This document shows positions 1-6,134 of a DNA stretch of 28,973 nucleotides, in pieces; positions within the stretch are counted from its first letter, which is position 1; each line of letters starts with the position of its first letter. This DNA comes from Lactobacillaceae bacterium UBA639 (GTDB lineage: Bacteria; Bacillota; Bacilli; Lactobacillales; Lactobacillaceae). The stretch spans positions 1-28,973 of the forward strand of contig DBOT01000036.1 of NCBI GenBank assembly GCA_002299975.1. Reading direction: 5' to 3'. Position numbers and translations under genes: made by a program. The notes beneath the pieces were generated by a model. It saw only the letters and a program-made list of their open reading frames with translations. It was not told the origin of the DNA and searched no databases.

Positions 1-181
1 AATTCAAGAGGCGGACCCGGACGGCCGGGGCTATCGGTGGAGTGAGCGTCAGTACCAGCTTTTCCCGATGTACCACCCGGCAGCGATCCTGTACGCCCGC
101 CGTCTCCAACCCACCGTTGAGGCCGACTGGCAACGTCTGGGGCAGTTTATGCATGATTTGCATCATAAAGAAAACAAATAA
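1..181 (+). CDS. Uracil-DNA glycosylase superfamily protein, 3' end only
   Basis: The window opens inside a reading frame whose last 59 codons are visible and end in TAA at 179-181. The segment contains YHPAAILY, matching the conserved HPA(A) motif near the C terminus of family 4/5-type uracil-DNA glycosylases, where the histidine contributes to the uracil pocket. These enzymes excise uracil from DNA in base-excision repair. A short charged tail (HDLHHKENK) follows. The N-terminal half, including any iron-sulfur cysteines, lies outside the window, so the subfamily cannot be decided. An intrinsic terminator follows at 232-259. Confidence 0.72.
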   Translation, partial: IQEADPDGRGYRWSERQYQLFPMYHPAAILYARRLQPTVEADWQRLGQFMHDLHHKENK

Positions 182-231
182 GGTAATATACTTTTGAGTG
201 TTTTGCCGGTATAATATAAAAATAGATTCGG

Positions 232-259
232 AAACTTCTTGCTTGCAAGGAGTTTTTTT
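232..259 (+). terminator. Intrinsic terminator after the UDG-like gene
   Basis: A 10-bp stem (AAACTTCTTG / CAAGGAGTTT, one G-T wobble) with a CTTG loop runs into a seven-T run. It ends transcription from the gene at 1-181. It also argues against starting the next gene at 198, because that would put the hairpin inside the coding region. A TATAAT at 210-215 lies just upstream, so an attenuator role for the MFS gene is possible but weakly supported. Confidence 0.75.
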
Positions 260-290
260 AGTTATATGGATAAATGGGAGGAAGAGTTTT

Positions 291-1769
291 TTGACAGAAA
301 ATCAACGTCGGACAATTGTAACGGGAGCCCTGTTGCTGTCCAACATCATGGCGGGAATGGACGGGACGATCGTCAACACCGCCCTGCCAGCGATCACCAG
401 TGACCTGCACGCCCTGCAGTACATGGGCTGGATCGTGGCCACGTTCCTGTTAGGGATGGCGGTGGCCACCCCGCTGTGGAGCAAATTTGGTGAACACAAG
501 GGGAATAAGGTGGCCTATATCTGTGCCACGACCATGTTCATGGTGGGCGCCATCTTCCAAGGATTGGCACCTAACATTTTGTGGTTCATCATTGCCCGGA
601 CGGTGATGGGAATCGGTGCCGGGGGGATGAACACGATTCCCTTCATTGTCTTCGCGGAGATCTATGAGAACCTGCGCAAGCGGGCTGAGGTCTTGGGGAT
701 CTCCAGCGCTTGCTTCGGGACGGCTTCGATCATCGGCCCATTGCTTGGTGGGTGGCTGGTTGATACCTGGAGCTGGCACTGGGTCTTCTACGTCAACGTG
801 CCGATTGCCATCATCGCGATCACGATCATTTCGATCTTCTACAAGAACTCGGGCCAGCAGGCGGCCGGCAAGCCAGTTGACTACCTCGGTGCTACCCTGT
901 TGGTGACCAGCCTGACGACAATCCTGGTAGCGGTCCAACTGATTGGTTCAGTCTCCTGGCTGGTTGTGGTGGCTCTTCTGGTGATTGGGGTGGCCTTACT
1001 CTACTGGATGGCAAAAATCGACAGTCGGGCAGCAGACCCGATTGTCCCCAGCCGGCTCTTCAAGAACCGTGAGCTGGTGATCGACTTTTCCCTGTTCATA
1101 ATTATATGGGGGTCCTTCATTGCTTTCATCACCTATATCCCGATGTGGGCACAGGGGCTGTTAGGGTTGAGTGCCCTCCTTGGGGGGATGACCCAGATCC
1201 CGGGTGCTGTCACGAACTTCATTGGTTCCGAACTGGTACCATTCCTGCAGGACCGCTGGGGGAAGTATTGGATTGTCACCTGTGGGGCGGCTTCGATCTT
1301 CATTGCCTTTCTCGGCATTCTGATCGCAGGTGAAAAGGCGCCATTCTGGCTTCTCCTGACAATGGGGGCCTTTGAAGGAATGGGCGTTGGTCTGGTCTTC
1401 AACATTCTGCAGATCAGTGTTCAGACCGATGCGGAACTGCGTGATGTGCCGATTGCCACCTCGATGGGGTACCTGTTGCGGATCCTCAGTCAGACCCTGA
1501 TGGCCGCGGCTTACGGGGTGATCCTGAACAACCAACTGTTCAAGGGGGTGCAGCACTCCCACGGTATTACGATGACCATGCTGAACAAGCTGTCAAATGC
1601 CGAGACGGCGGGTTCACTACCCAAGGCCCTGGTCCCAACGATGCGGACCATCCTCTACAATGGTTACCGGGACATTGTGATTGCAGCAATTGTCCTGATC
1701 ATTATTTCGTTGCTGATCGTGATTCCGCTGGGTTGGAAACACCACCTAGCCGCCCAGCAGCAAGGCTAA
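291..1769 (+). CDS. MFS multidrug exporter, DHA2 (14-TMS) family
   Basis: Predicted proton-coupled drug/solute exporter of the EmrB/QacA type in the cytoplasmic membrane. The TTG at 291 is chosen because GGAGGAA (277-283) sits 7 nt upstream and the protein then begins LTENQRRTIVTGALLLSN, right before helix 1; an in-frame ATG at 198 would read through a terminator. That gives 492 aa, normal for a 14-helix exporter. Helix 1 carries the acidic motif MDGTIVNTALPAI, and helix 5 carries antiporter motif C (IIGPLLGGWLVD). The loop 2-3 motif A is degenerate (KFGEHKGNK). It is a single gene, convergent with rarA and without an adjacent regulator. The substrate cannot be deduced. Confidence 0.85.
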   Translation: MTENQRRTIVTGALLLSNIMAGMDGTIVNTALPAITSDLHALQYMGWIVATFLLGMAVATPLWSKFGEHKGNKVAYICATTMFMVGAIFQGLAPNILWFIIARTVMGIGAGGMNTIPFIVFAEIYENLRKRAEVLGISSACFGTASIIGPLLGGWLVDTWSWHWVFYVNVPIAIIAITIISIFYKNSGQQAAGKPVDYLGATLLVTSLTTILVAVQLIGSVSWLVVVALLVIGVALLYWMAKIDSRAADPIVPSRLFKNRELVIDFSLFIIIWGSFIAFITYIPMWAQGLLGLSALLGGMTQIPGAVTNFIGSELVPFLQDRWGKYWIVTCGAASIFIAFLGILIAGEKAPFWLLLTMGAFEGMGVGLVFNILQISVQTDAELRDVPIATSMGYLLRILSQTLMAAAYGVILNNQLFKGVQHSHGITMTMLNKLSNAETAGSLPKALVPTMRTILYNGYRDIVIAAIVLIIISLLIVIPLGWKHHLAAQQQG

Positions 1770-1772
1770 AAT

Positions 1773-1818
1773 AAAAACGACTGGTGAGCATTTGCGCTTA
1801 CCAATCGTTTTTATTTTT
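1773..1818. terminator. Bidirectional terminator between the MFS gene and rarA
   Basis: The arms AAAACGACTGGTGAGC and GCGCTTACCAATCGTTTT pair with a few wobbles. An A-run flanks the left and a T-run the right, so the hairpin can stop transcription from both convergent genes. Confidence 0.8.
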
Positions 1819-1826
1819 AAATTCAA

Positions 1827-3161
1827 TTATTCATTTTTACCCGGGTGCTTACGGTGCCAGGCAGCGATCTGGGCCAGCCGGGCCTTGAAGCGGGGCTCAA
1901 AGCCCTGGTCACCGGGATGGTAGAAGTGCTCACCTTCAAGCTCTGGCGGCATGGTTGTCATGTTGGTCAGCTTGTCCTTGGTATCGTGAGCGTACTGGTA
2001 ACCCTGGCCGTAGTGGAGCTCCTTCATCAACTTAGTGGGGGCGTTCCGAATCTGCAGGGGGACGGGAAGGTTGCCGGTTTTCTTGATGGCTGCGTGGGCT
2101 TCCTGCCGGGCCTTGTAGACAGCGTTGGACTTAGGGGCAGCCGCTAGGTAGATTACACACTCAGTCAGGTGGACGTCACACTCCGGCATCCCCAGAAACT
2201 GGCAGGCCTGGAAAGTGTTGATTGCCACACGGAGAGCATTGGTATCCGCCAGGCCGATGTCTTCACTGGCGAAGCGGACCAACCGCCGGGCAATGTAGAG
2301 GGGGTCTTCTCCACCATCGATCATTCGGGAGCACCAGTAGACGGCGGCATCGACATCGCTGTTGCGCATCGACTTGTGGAGGGCCGAGATGATGTTGTAG
2401 TGCTCTTCACCATGTTTGTCGTAACGCAGGGACTTGGTATTGACCAACTGGTCGAGGTCGTCGGCAGTGATGGTGACTTCCTTACCGGTCCGCTGCCCGT
2501 TGAGGACCGCCATCTCCAGAGTGTTGAGGGCGATTCGGGCGTCACCATTGGCAAACTGGGCGATGGTGTGGAGTTCATCCGGAGAACAGTGGATGGTCTG
2601 CCCCGGGAAACCGGCAGGGTGTTTGAGGGCGCGCCGAAGAACCTGCTCGATATCCTCAGTGGTCAGGGATTTGAGGACGAAGACCCGACAACGGCTGAGC
2701 AGGGCGGCATTGATTTCAAATGAAGGGTTCTCCGTTGTGGCCCCGATCAGGGTGATACTGCCACGCTCAACGAAGGGGAGGAAGGCATCCTGCTGGGCCT
2801 TGTTGAAACGATGGATCTCATCGATAAAGCAGATCGTTCGTTCACCATACTCCCGGTTCTGTTCGGCCTCCTCCATGATCTTCCGAATGTCGCGGATACT
2901 TGAGGTGACCGCACTGAAGGTGATGAAGTGGGCCTTGGTCTGGTGGGCAATGATCTGGGCGAGGGTTGTCTTACCGATGCCGGGTGGTCCCCAGAAGATC
3001 ATTGATGAAATCTGATCGTTTTCGATGATGTCGCGCAGGACCTTTCCCGGGCCGAGGAGGTGGCGTTGACCGACGAATTCGTCGATGGTGGTTGGCCGGA
3101 CCCGGTTCGCCAGTGGGGTATTATTGGCATTATCCTGGGCAAACAAAGACTCTTGATGCAT
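1827..3161 (-). CDS. rarA: Replication-associated recombination protein A (RarA/MgsA AAA+ ATPase)
   Basis: 444-aa clamp-loader-like AAA+ ATPase that acts at stalled replication forks; its relatives are E. coli RarA (MgsA) and eukaryotic WRNIP1. Visible motifs are Walker A GPPGIGKT (58-65), Walker B FIDEIH (112-117), sensor 1 GATTENPSF (140-148), and the C-terminal family segment with KSMRNSDVDAAVYW and RRLVRFASEDIGLAD typical of the tetramerisation region. The start ATG is supported by AAAGGAG just upstream on the minus strand. Length is normal. It is a single gene, divergent from the esterase gene; its own promoter was not clearly recognised. Confidence 0.95.
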   Translation of the reverse strand: MHQESLFAQDNANNTPLANRVRPTTIDEFVGQRHLLGPGKVLRDIIENDQISSMIFWGPPGIGKTTLAQIIAHQTKAHFITFSAVTSSIRDIRKIMEEAEQNREYGERTICFIDEIHRFNKAQQDAFLPFVERGSITLIGATTENPSFEINAALLSRCRVFVLKSLTTEDIEQVLRRALKHPAGFPGQTIHCSPDELHTIAQFANGDARIALNTLEMAVLNGQRTGKEVTITADDLDQLVNTKSLRYDKHGEEHYNIISALHKSMRNSDVDAAVYWCSRMIDGGEDPLYIARRLVRFASEDIGLADTNALRVAINTFQACQFLGMPECDVHLTECVIYLAAAPKSNAVYKARQEAHAAIKKTGNLPVPLQIRNAPTKLMKELHYGQGYQYAHDTKDKLTNMTTMPPELEGEHFYHPGDQGFEPRFKARLAQIAAWHRKHPGKNE

Positions 3162-3261
3162 TCTTAAAATCTCCTTTGCTCATATTCTAAACTAAATCTT
3201 AACAAAATTGTATTCTGAAGCGTGTTAGGATAATGATAAAGAGGTTAAAGGGGCAGAAAAA

Positions 3262-4248
3262 ATGGAAAGACTCAAACGGTTCCGCAGTGGACTCGCCAGT
3301 AAGCTGGTAAACAATTTAGGCAATAGTTTTCGCGAGTTGCACCGGTGCGGTGACCATCGTTCCAATAAGGCAACGTTCATTGAGATGGGGATCCAGCTCA
3401 GTGGGTTCAAGCATGCCCTTTCCGAGCCGGCAGCGTTCGATGAACTGATTCAGACGGCTCGGCAGACAAACGGTGAACGGTATGACCTGCCGCAAGTGAC
3501 GTTTAATGTGAAACTGCGGCAGTTAAAACATTACCGGATTCCGGTTTACGTGTTGAATGAACGCGGCCTTAACCAGCGGGTGATCGTTTATTTGGCGGGG
3601 GGAGCATACATTCAACCCGCCGATAAGACCCACTGGCAGTACTTAAACCACCTGGCCCAGGCGACGGGTGCCCGGGTCTATATTCCGATCTATTCGTTGG
3701 CCCCGCAGCACAACTTTCGGGCGGCCTACCAGGAGATTGCCCAGCTGTATGGTGATTTATACCAGCAGGCGCCGGCAAGTGATATTACCCTGATGGGGGA
3801 CTCTGCTGGGGCTGGCTTGGCACTGGGCTTCAGCGAGTACCTGGGCCAGCGGGGCCTTCCCCAGCCGGGACACTTGATTTTGATCTCACCATGGTTGGAC
3901 CTGGATCTGAATAACCCAGTAATTAAACGTTATGAACAGGATGACGTAACGCTAAGTCGTTATGGCCTGCGGCGGATTGCGGATCTGTGGGCTGGGGATA
4001 CCAGTCACCAGGATTATCGCCTGAGTCCCCTGAATGGCAATCTGGATCAGCTCCGTGATGTCCATGTCTACGCCGGCACCAAGGAGATCATGTATCCGGA
4101 TGCGGCCCTCTTGGTGGAGAAACTCAAGGCGAGCCGTATTCCAGTCCACTTTACCGTGGGGCGGGGGCTGTTCCACATCTACCCACTTTACCCCGTTCCC
4201 GAGGCTGATGTTGTGATGAAACAAGTTGTTAAAGTTGTGAATAGTTAG
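3262..4248 (+). CDS. Alpha/beta hydrolase, hormone-sensitive-lipase-like esterase
   Basis: 328-aa cytoplasmic esterase of the alpha/beta-hydrolase fold-3 (HSL) type; no signal peptide is visible. The nucleophile elbow is GDSAG with Ser181. The HGG oxyanion motif of the family appears as AGG in YLAGGAY (about 110-116), so the first His is replaced. The acidic member is probably Glu275 (GTKEI) or Asp280 (YPDA), and the base is His305 in GLFHIYPL. The start ATG is preceded by AAAGGGG. A TTGTAT / GATAAT pair at 3208-3234 (15-bp spacer) may be the promoter. The stop is only 15 nt from the start of the DJ-1-like gene, so the two are probably co-transcribed. The substrate is unknown; short-chain esters are a family-based guess. 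Confidence 0.82.
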   Translation: MERLKRFRSGLASKLVNNLGNSFRELHRCGDHRSNKATFIEMGIQLSGFKHALSEPAAFDELIQTARQTNGERYDLPQVTFNVKLRQLKHYRIPVYVLNERGLNQRVIVYLAGGAYIQPADKTHWQYLNHLAQATGARVYIPIYSLAPQHNFRAAYQEIAQLYGDLYQQAPASDITLMGDSAGAGLALGFSEYLGQRGLPQPGHLILISPWLDLDLNNPVIKRYEQDDVTLSRYGLRRIADLWAGDTSHQDYRLSPLNGNLDQLRDVHVYAGTKEIMYPDAALLVEKLKASRIPVHFTVGRGLFHIYPLYPVPEADVVMKQVVKVVNS

Positions 4249-4263
4249 GATGGAGTGATTATT

Positions 4264-4836
4264 TTGACGAAGGTAGCAGTTGTATTTGCCCCTGGTTGTG
4301 AAGAAGTCGAGGGCCTGTCAATCGTCGATGTGCTGCGGCGCATGGGGATTGAGACGACGATGGTTGGCCTGGAAGGGATCAAGGTTCCGGGAGCGCACGG
4401 GATCGAATTAACCTGTGACCAGCCCCTAGATGACCACCTGTTGGACTACGATCTGGTGGCCTTCCCTGGCGGCCGTGGCGGTGCCGAGAAGTTGCGTGAC
4501 AACGACCGTCTGGCTGAATTGATGCGGAAACGCAACCAGGAGGGAAAGTGGGACGCTGCCATGTGCGCGGCCCCAATTGCCCTAGCCAAGTATGGTCTCT
4601 TGGATGGACGGGATTACACCTGCTTCCCAGGGATCAACGAAGAAGTGGACCGCCTAGCCAAGGATGCTCGCTTCAAGGAGACGATTACCGTGGTTGATGA
4701 GGCCGGTAAGATCGTCACCAGTCGGGGACCCGCAACGGCCTTGGCATTTGCCTACCAGATTGCGGAGGTTCTCGGCTACGACACCAAGCAGATCAAGCAC
4801 GAGATGCTGTATGATTACCTGATGGATCAACGCTAA
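4264..4836 (+). CDS. DJ-1/PfpI (ThiJ) family protein
   Basis: About 190-aa protein of the DJ-1 glutamine-amidotransferase-like fold. Family members act as glyoxalase III/deglycase-type or redox-stress proteins. The nucleophile is Cys101 in AAMCAAP, and the conserved glutamate is Glu14 in CEEVE, numbered from the TTG at 4264. The TTG is preferred because GGATGGAG (4248-4255) sits 8 nt upstream; an in-frame GTG at 4255 lies inside that ribosome binding site and would add three residues. AFPGGRGG and SRGPATALAFA are further family motifs. It follows the esterase gene closely, so one operon is likely. The exact reaction cannot be read from sequence. Confidence 0.88.
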   Translation: MTKVAVVFAPGCEEVEGLSIVDVLRRMGIETTMVGLEGIKVPGAHGIELTCDQPLDDHLLDYDLVAFPGGRGGAEKLRDNDRLAELMRKRNQEGKWDAAMCAAPIALAKYGLLDGRDYTCFPGINEEVDRLAKDARFKETITVVDEAGKIVTSRGPATALAFAYQIAEVLGYDTKQIKHEMLYDYLMDQR

Positions 4837-4853
4837 AAAGAGATAAATAAAAT

Positions 4854-5006
4854 GGGAGCGAGACAGAAGTCGTTTACGACTTCGTTTTCGAGCCCCCGCG
4901 AGCACAAATAGAGGTCCAGAGTTCGGCTTTTGCCGGGCTTTGGACCTCATTTGTGTACCGCGCTGTTCGCTTTTGCTCTATATAGAAGAACTTATGTCAC
5001 AGCCCC
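4854..5006. repeat. Folded intergenic repeat with terminal inverted repeats, probably acting as bidirectional terminator
   Basis: This 153-bp stretch is bounded by imperfect inverted repeats: GGGAGCGAGACAGAAG (4854-4869) and CTTATGTCACAGCCCC (4991-5006), 11 of 16 positions matching after reverse complementing. Inside are a perfect 7-bp hairpin GAAGTCG-TTTA-CGACTTC (4866-4883), a long hairpin of about 24 bp (4903-4955, TTTT loop), and a weaker third hairpin. A-rich and T-rich flanks outside the ends fit termination of the two convergent genes. The end sequence resembles the GGGA..GACAGAA class of dispersed intergenic repeats known from Firmicutes (recollection, not searched). No protein is encoded. 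Whether other copies exist cannot be seen here. Confidence 0.65.
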
Positions 5007-5028
5007 TTTTTAGTTTACAGGCCTAGTT

Positions 5029-5991
5029 TTACTTATTAACGATGTACTTGATCATGTTGCCCTTGAGTGCGGCAATGGCGTTGTTAGCCACGATCTTACC
5101 CATGGCATCCCGGGCTTCCACGGAGGCGTTACCGATGTGCGGTGTCAGGATGACGTTGTCCAGGTTCTTGTATTCATCATCAACTTCAGGCTCCTTCTCG
5201 TAGACGTCGAGGGCGGCCCCGGCGATGTCCTTGTTGATGAGGGCCTTGAGAACAGCTTCCTCATTGATAACGGGACCCCGGGCACAGTTGATCAAGATGG
5301 CAGACTTCTTCATCATCTTCAGCTGGTCTGCATCGATCATGTGGTGGGTTTCATCCGTCAGTGGGCAGTGGAGGGTAATCACGTCGGCCCGCTTGAGCAG
5401 TTCGTCCAACGGAACGTATTCGGCTGAGCAGGCCGCTTCAACTGCTGGATCGGCCTGGTGCCGTTGGGTGTAGATGATCTTCATGTTGAAGGCGTGCATC
5501 CGCTTGGCAACTTCCCGGCCGATGCTACCGAGACCAACGATCCCGAGGGTTTTGCCAGCCAGTTCATGGCCGAGGAAGAAGAGTGGTGCCCAGCCGTCAA
5601 AGCCGATTGAGCGCATCCGCTGGTCTCCCTCGACGATCCGCCGCATCAGGGCGATCATCAGTCCGCAAGCTACTTCAGCAGTGGCCGTGGAGGAAACAAA
5701 TGGGGTGTTGGTGACGTCGATTCCCTTGGTCCGGGCGTACTTGACGTCGATGTTGTTGAAGCCGGCCCCAAAGTTGGCAATTAATTTAAGCTGGGGTGCG
5801 GCGTCAATGACCTCTTGATCAACCTGGGTTGACAGTGGGGTAATCAGGACTTGGCAGTCACCAACGTGCTTGAGGAGTTCCTCCTTGGTGATTAAGCCCT
5901 CACCATCATAGACTTCGTAATCAAGCCCTGCCTTGTCGAGGAGCTTGGTTGCAATTGTTGGTAATTTTGCGGAAAGATATACAATAGCCAT
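5029..5991 (-). CDS. D-2-hydroxyacid dehydrogenase (glyoxylate/hydroxypyruvate reductase-like)
   Basis: 320-aa NAD(P)-dependent oxidoreductase that interconverts 2-oxoacids and D-2-hydroxyacids. The Rossmann motif is GLGSIG (153-158). The catalytic triad is Arg238 (NCARGP), Glu267 (YEKEP) and His285 (TPHIGNAS). The end of the second Rossmann strand (IIYTQRH) has no acidic residue, compatible with NADPH use (inference). The start ATG has AGGAAGG upstream. Transcription comes from a consensus promoter (6042-6070) with a cre-like box on the start site, so carbon-catabolite control by CcpA is likely. It is monocistronic and ends at the folded repeat. The substrate may be glyoxylate, hydroxypyruvate or a branched 2-oxoacid. 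Confidence 0.88.
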   Translation of the reverse strand: MAIVYLSAKLPTIATKLLDKAGLDYEVYDGEGLITKEELLKHVGDCQVLITPLSTQVDQEVIDAAPQLKLIANFGAGFNNIDVKYARTKGIDVTNTPFVSSTATAEVACGLMIALMRRIVEGDQRMRSIGFDGWAPLFFLGHELAGKTLGIVGLGSIGREVAKRMHAFNMKIIYTQRHQADPAVEAACSAEYVPLDELLKRADVITLHCPLTDETHHMIDADQLKMMKKSAILINCARGPVINEEAVLKALINKDIAGAALDVYEKEPEVDDEYKNLDNVILTPHIGNASVEARDAMGKIVANNAIAALKGNMIKYIVNK

Positions 5992-6020
5992 ATTCTCGCC
6001 TTCCTAAATTAAATAAACAA

Positions 6021-6034
6021 AGTAAACGCTTTCC
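6021..6034 (-). promoter_or_regulatory. cre-like CcpA box at the transcription start of the D-hydroxyacid dehydrogenase gene
   Basis: On the minus strand the sequence is GGAAAGCGTTTACT, differing from the TGWAARCGYTWWCW-type cre consensus essentially only at the first base. It occupies about +1 to +14 of the promoter at 6042-6070, a position where CcpA typically represses. Confidence 0.65.
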
Positions 6035-6041
6035 AAAGATC

Positions 6042-6070
6042 ATTATAGGTTAAGTTAATTTATTATTCAA
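6042..6070 (-). promoter_or_regulatory. Sigma-A promoter for the D-hydroxyacid dehydrogenase gene
   Basis: Minus-strand -35 TTGAAT (6065-6070), 17-bp spacer, and perfect -10 TATAAT (6042-6047). The start site is predicted near 6035, giving a leader of about 45 nt. Confidence 0.8.
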
Positions 6071-6079
6071 ATTATGGGT

Positions 6080-6127
6080 AAAACAAAAAACAAGCCAACC
6101 CAACTAGGCAGTTGAAGATGACTTGTT
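6080..6127 (-). terminator. Terminator of mprF
   Basis: Minus-strand stem AACAAGTCA / TGGCTTGTT with an inner CAACT / AGTTG helix and GCCT loop, followed by a T-run. It lies just after the mprF stop codon and ahead of the next promoter. Confidence 0.75.
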
Positions 6128-6134
6128 TAGTGAA

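Noticed and set aside
198..290. In-frame N-terminal extension of the first MFS gene from an ATG at 198
   Set aside because: It crosses a clear intrinsic terminator (232-259) and lacks a ribosome binding site; the TTG at 291 has a good one.
450..938. 162-codon minus-strand open frame inside the MFS gene
   Set aside because: It is opposite a well-conserved transporter and has the skewed, charge-rich composition of an antisense shadow.
4654..4950. 98-codon minus-strand open frame covering the folded repeat
   Set aside because: It overlaps the conserved DJ-1 coding region and hairpins, with no ribosome binding site or motif.
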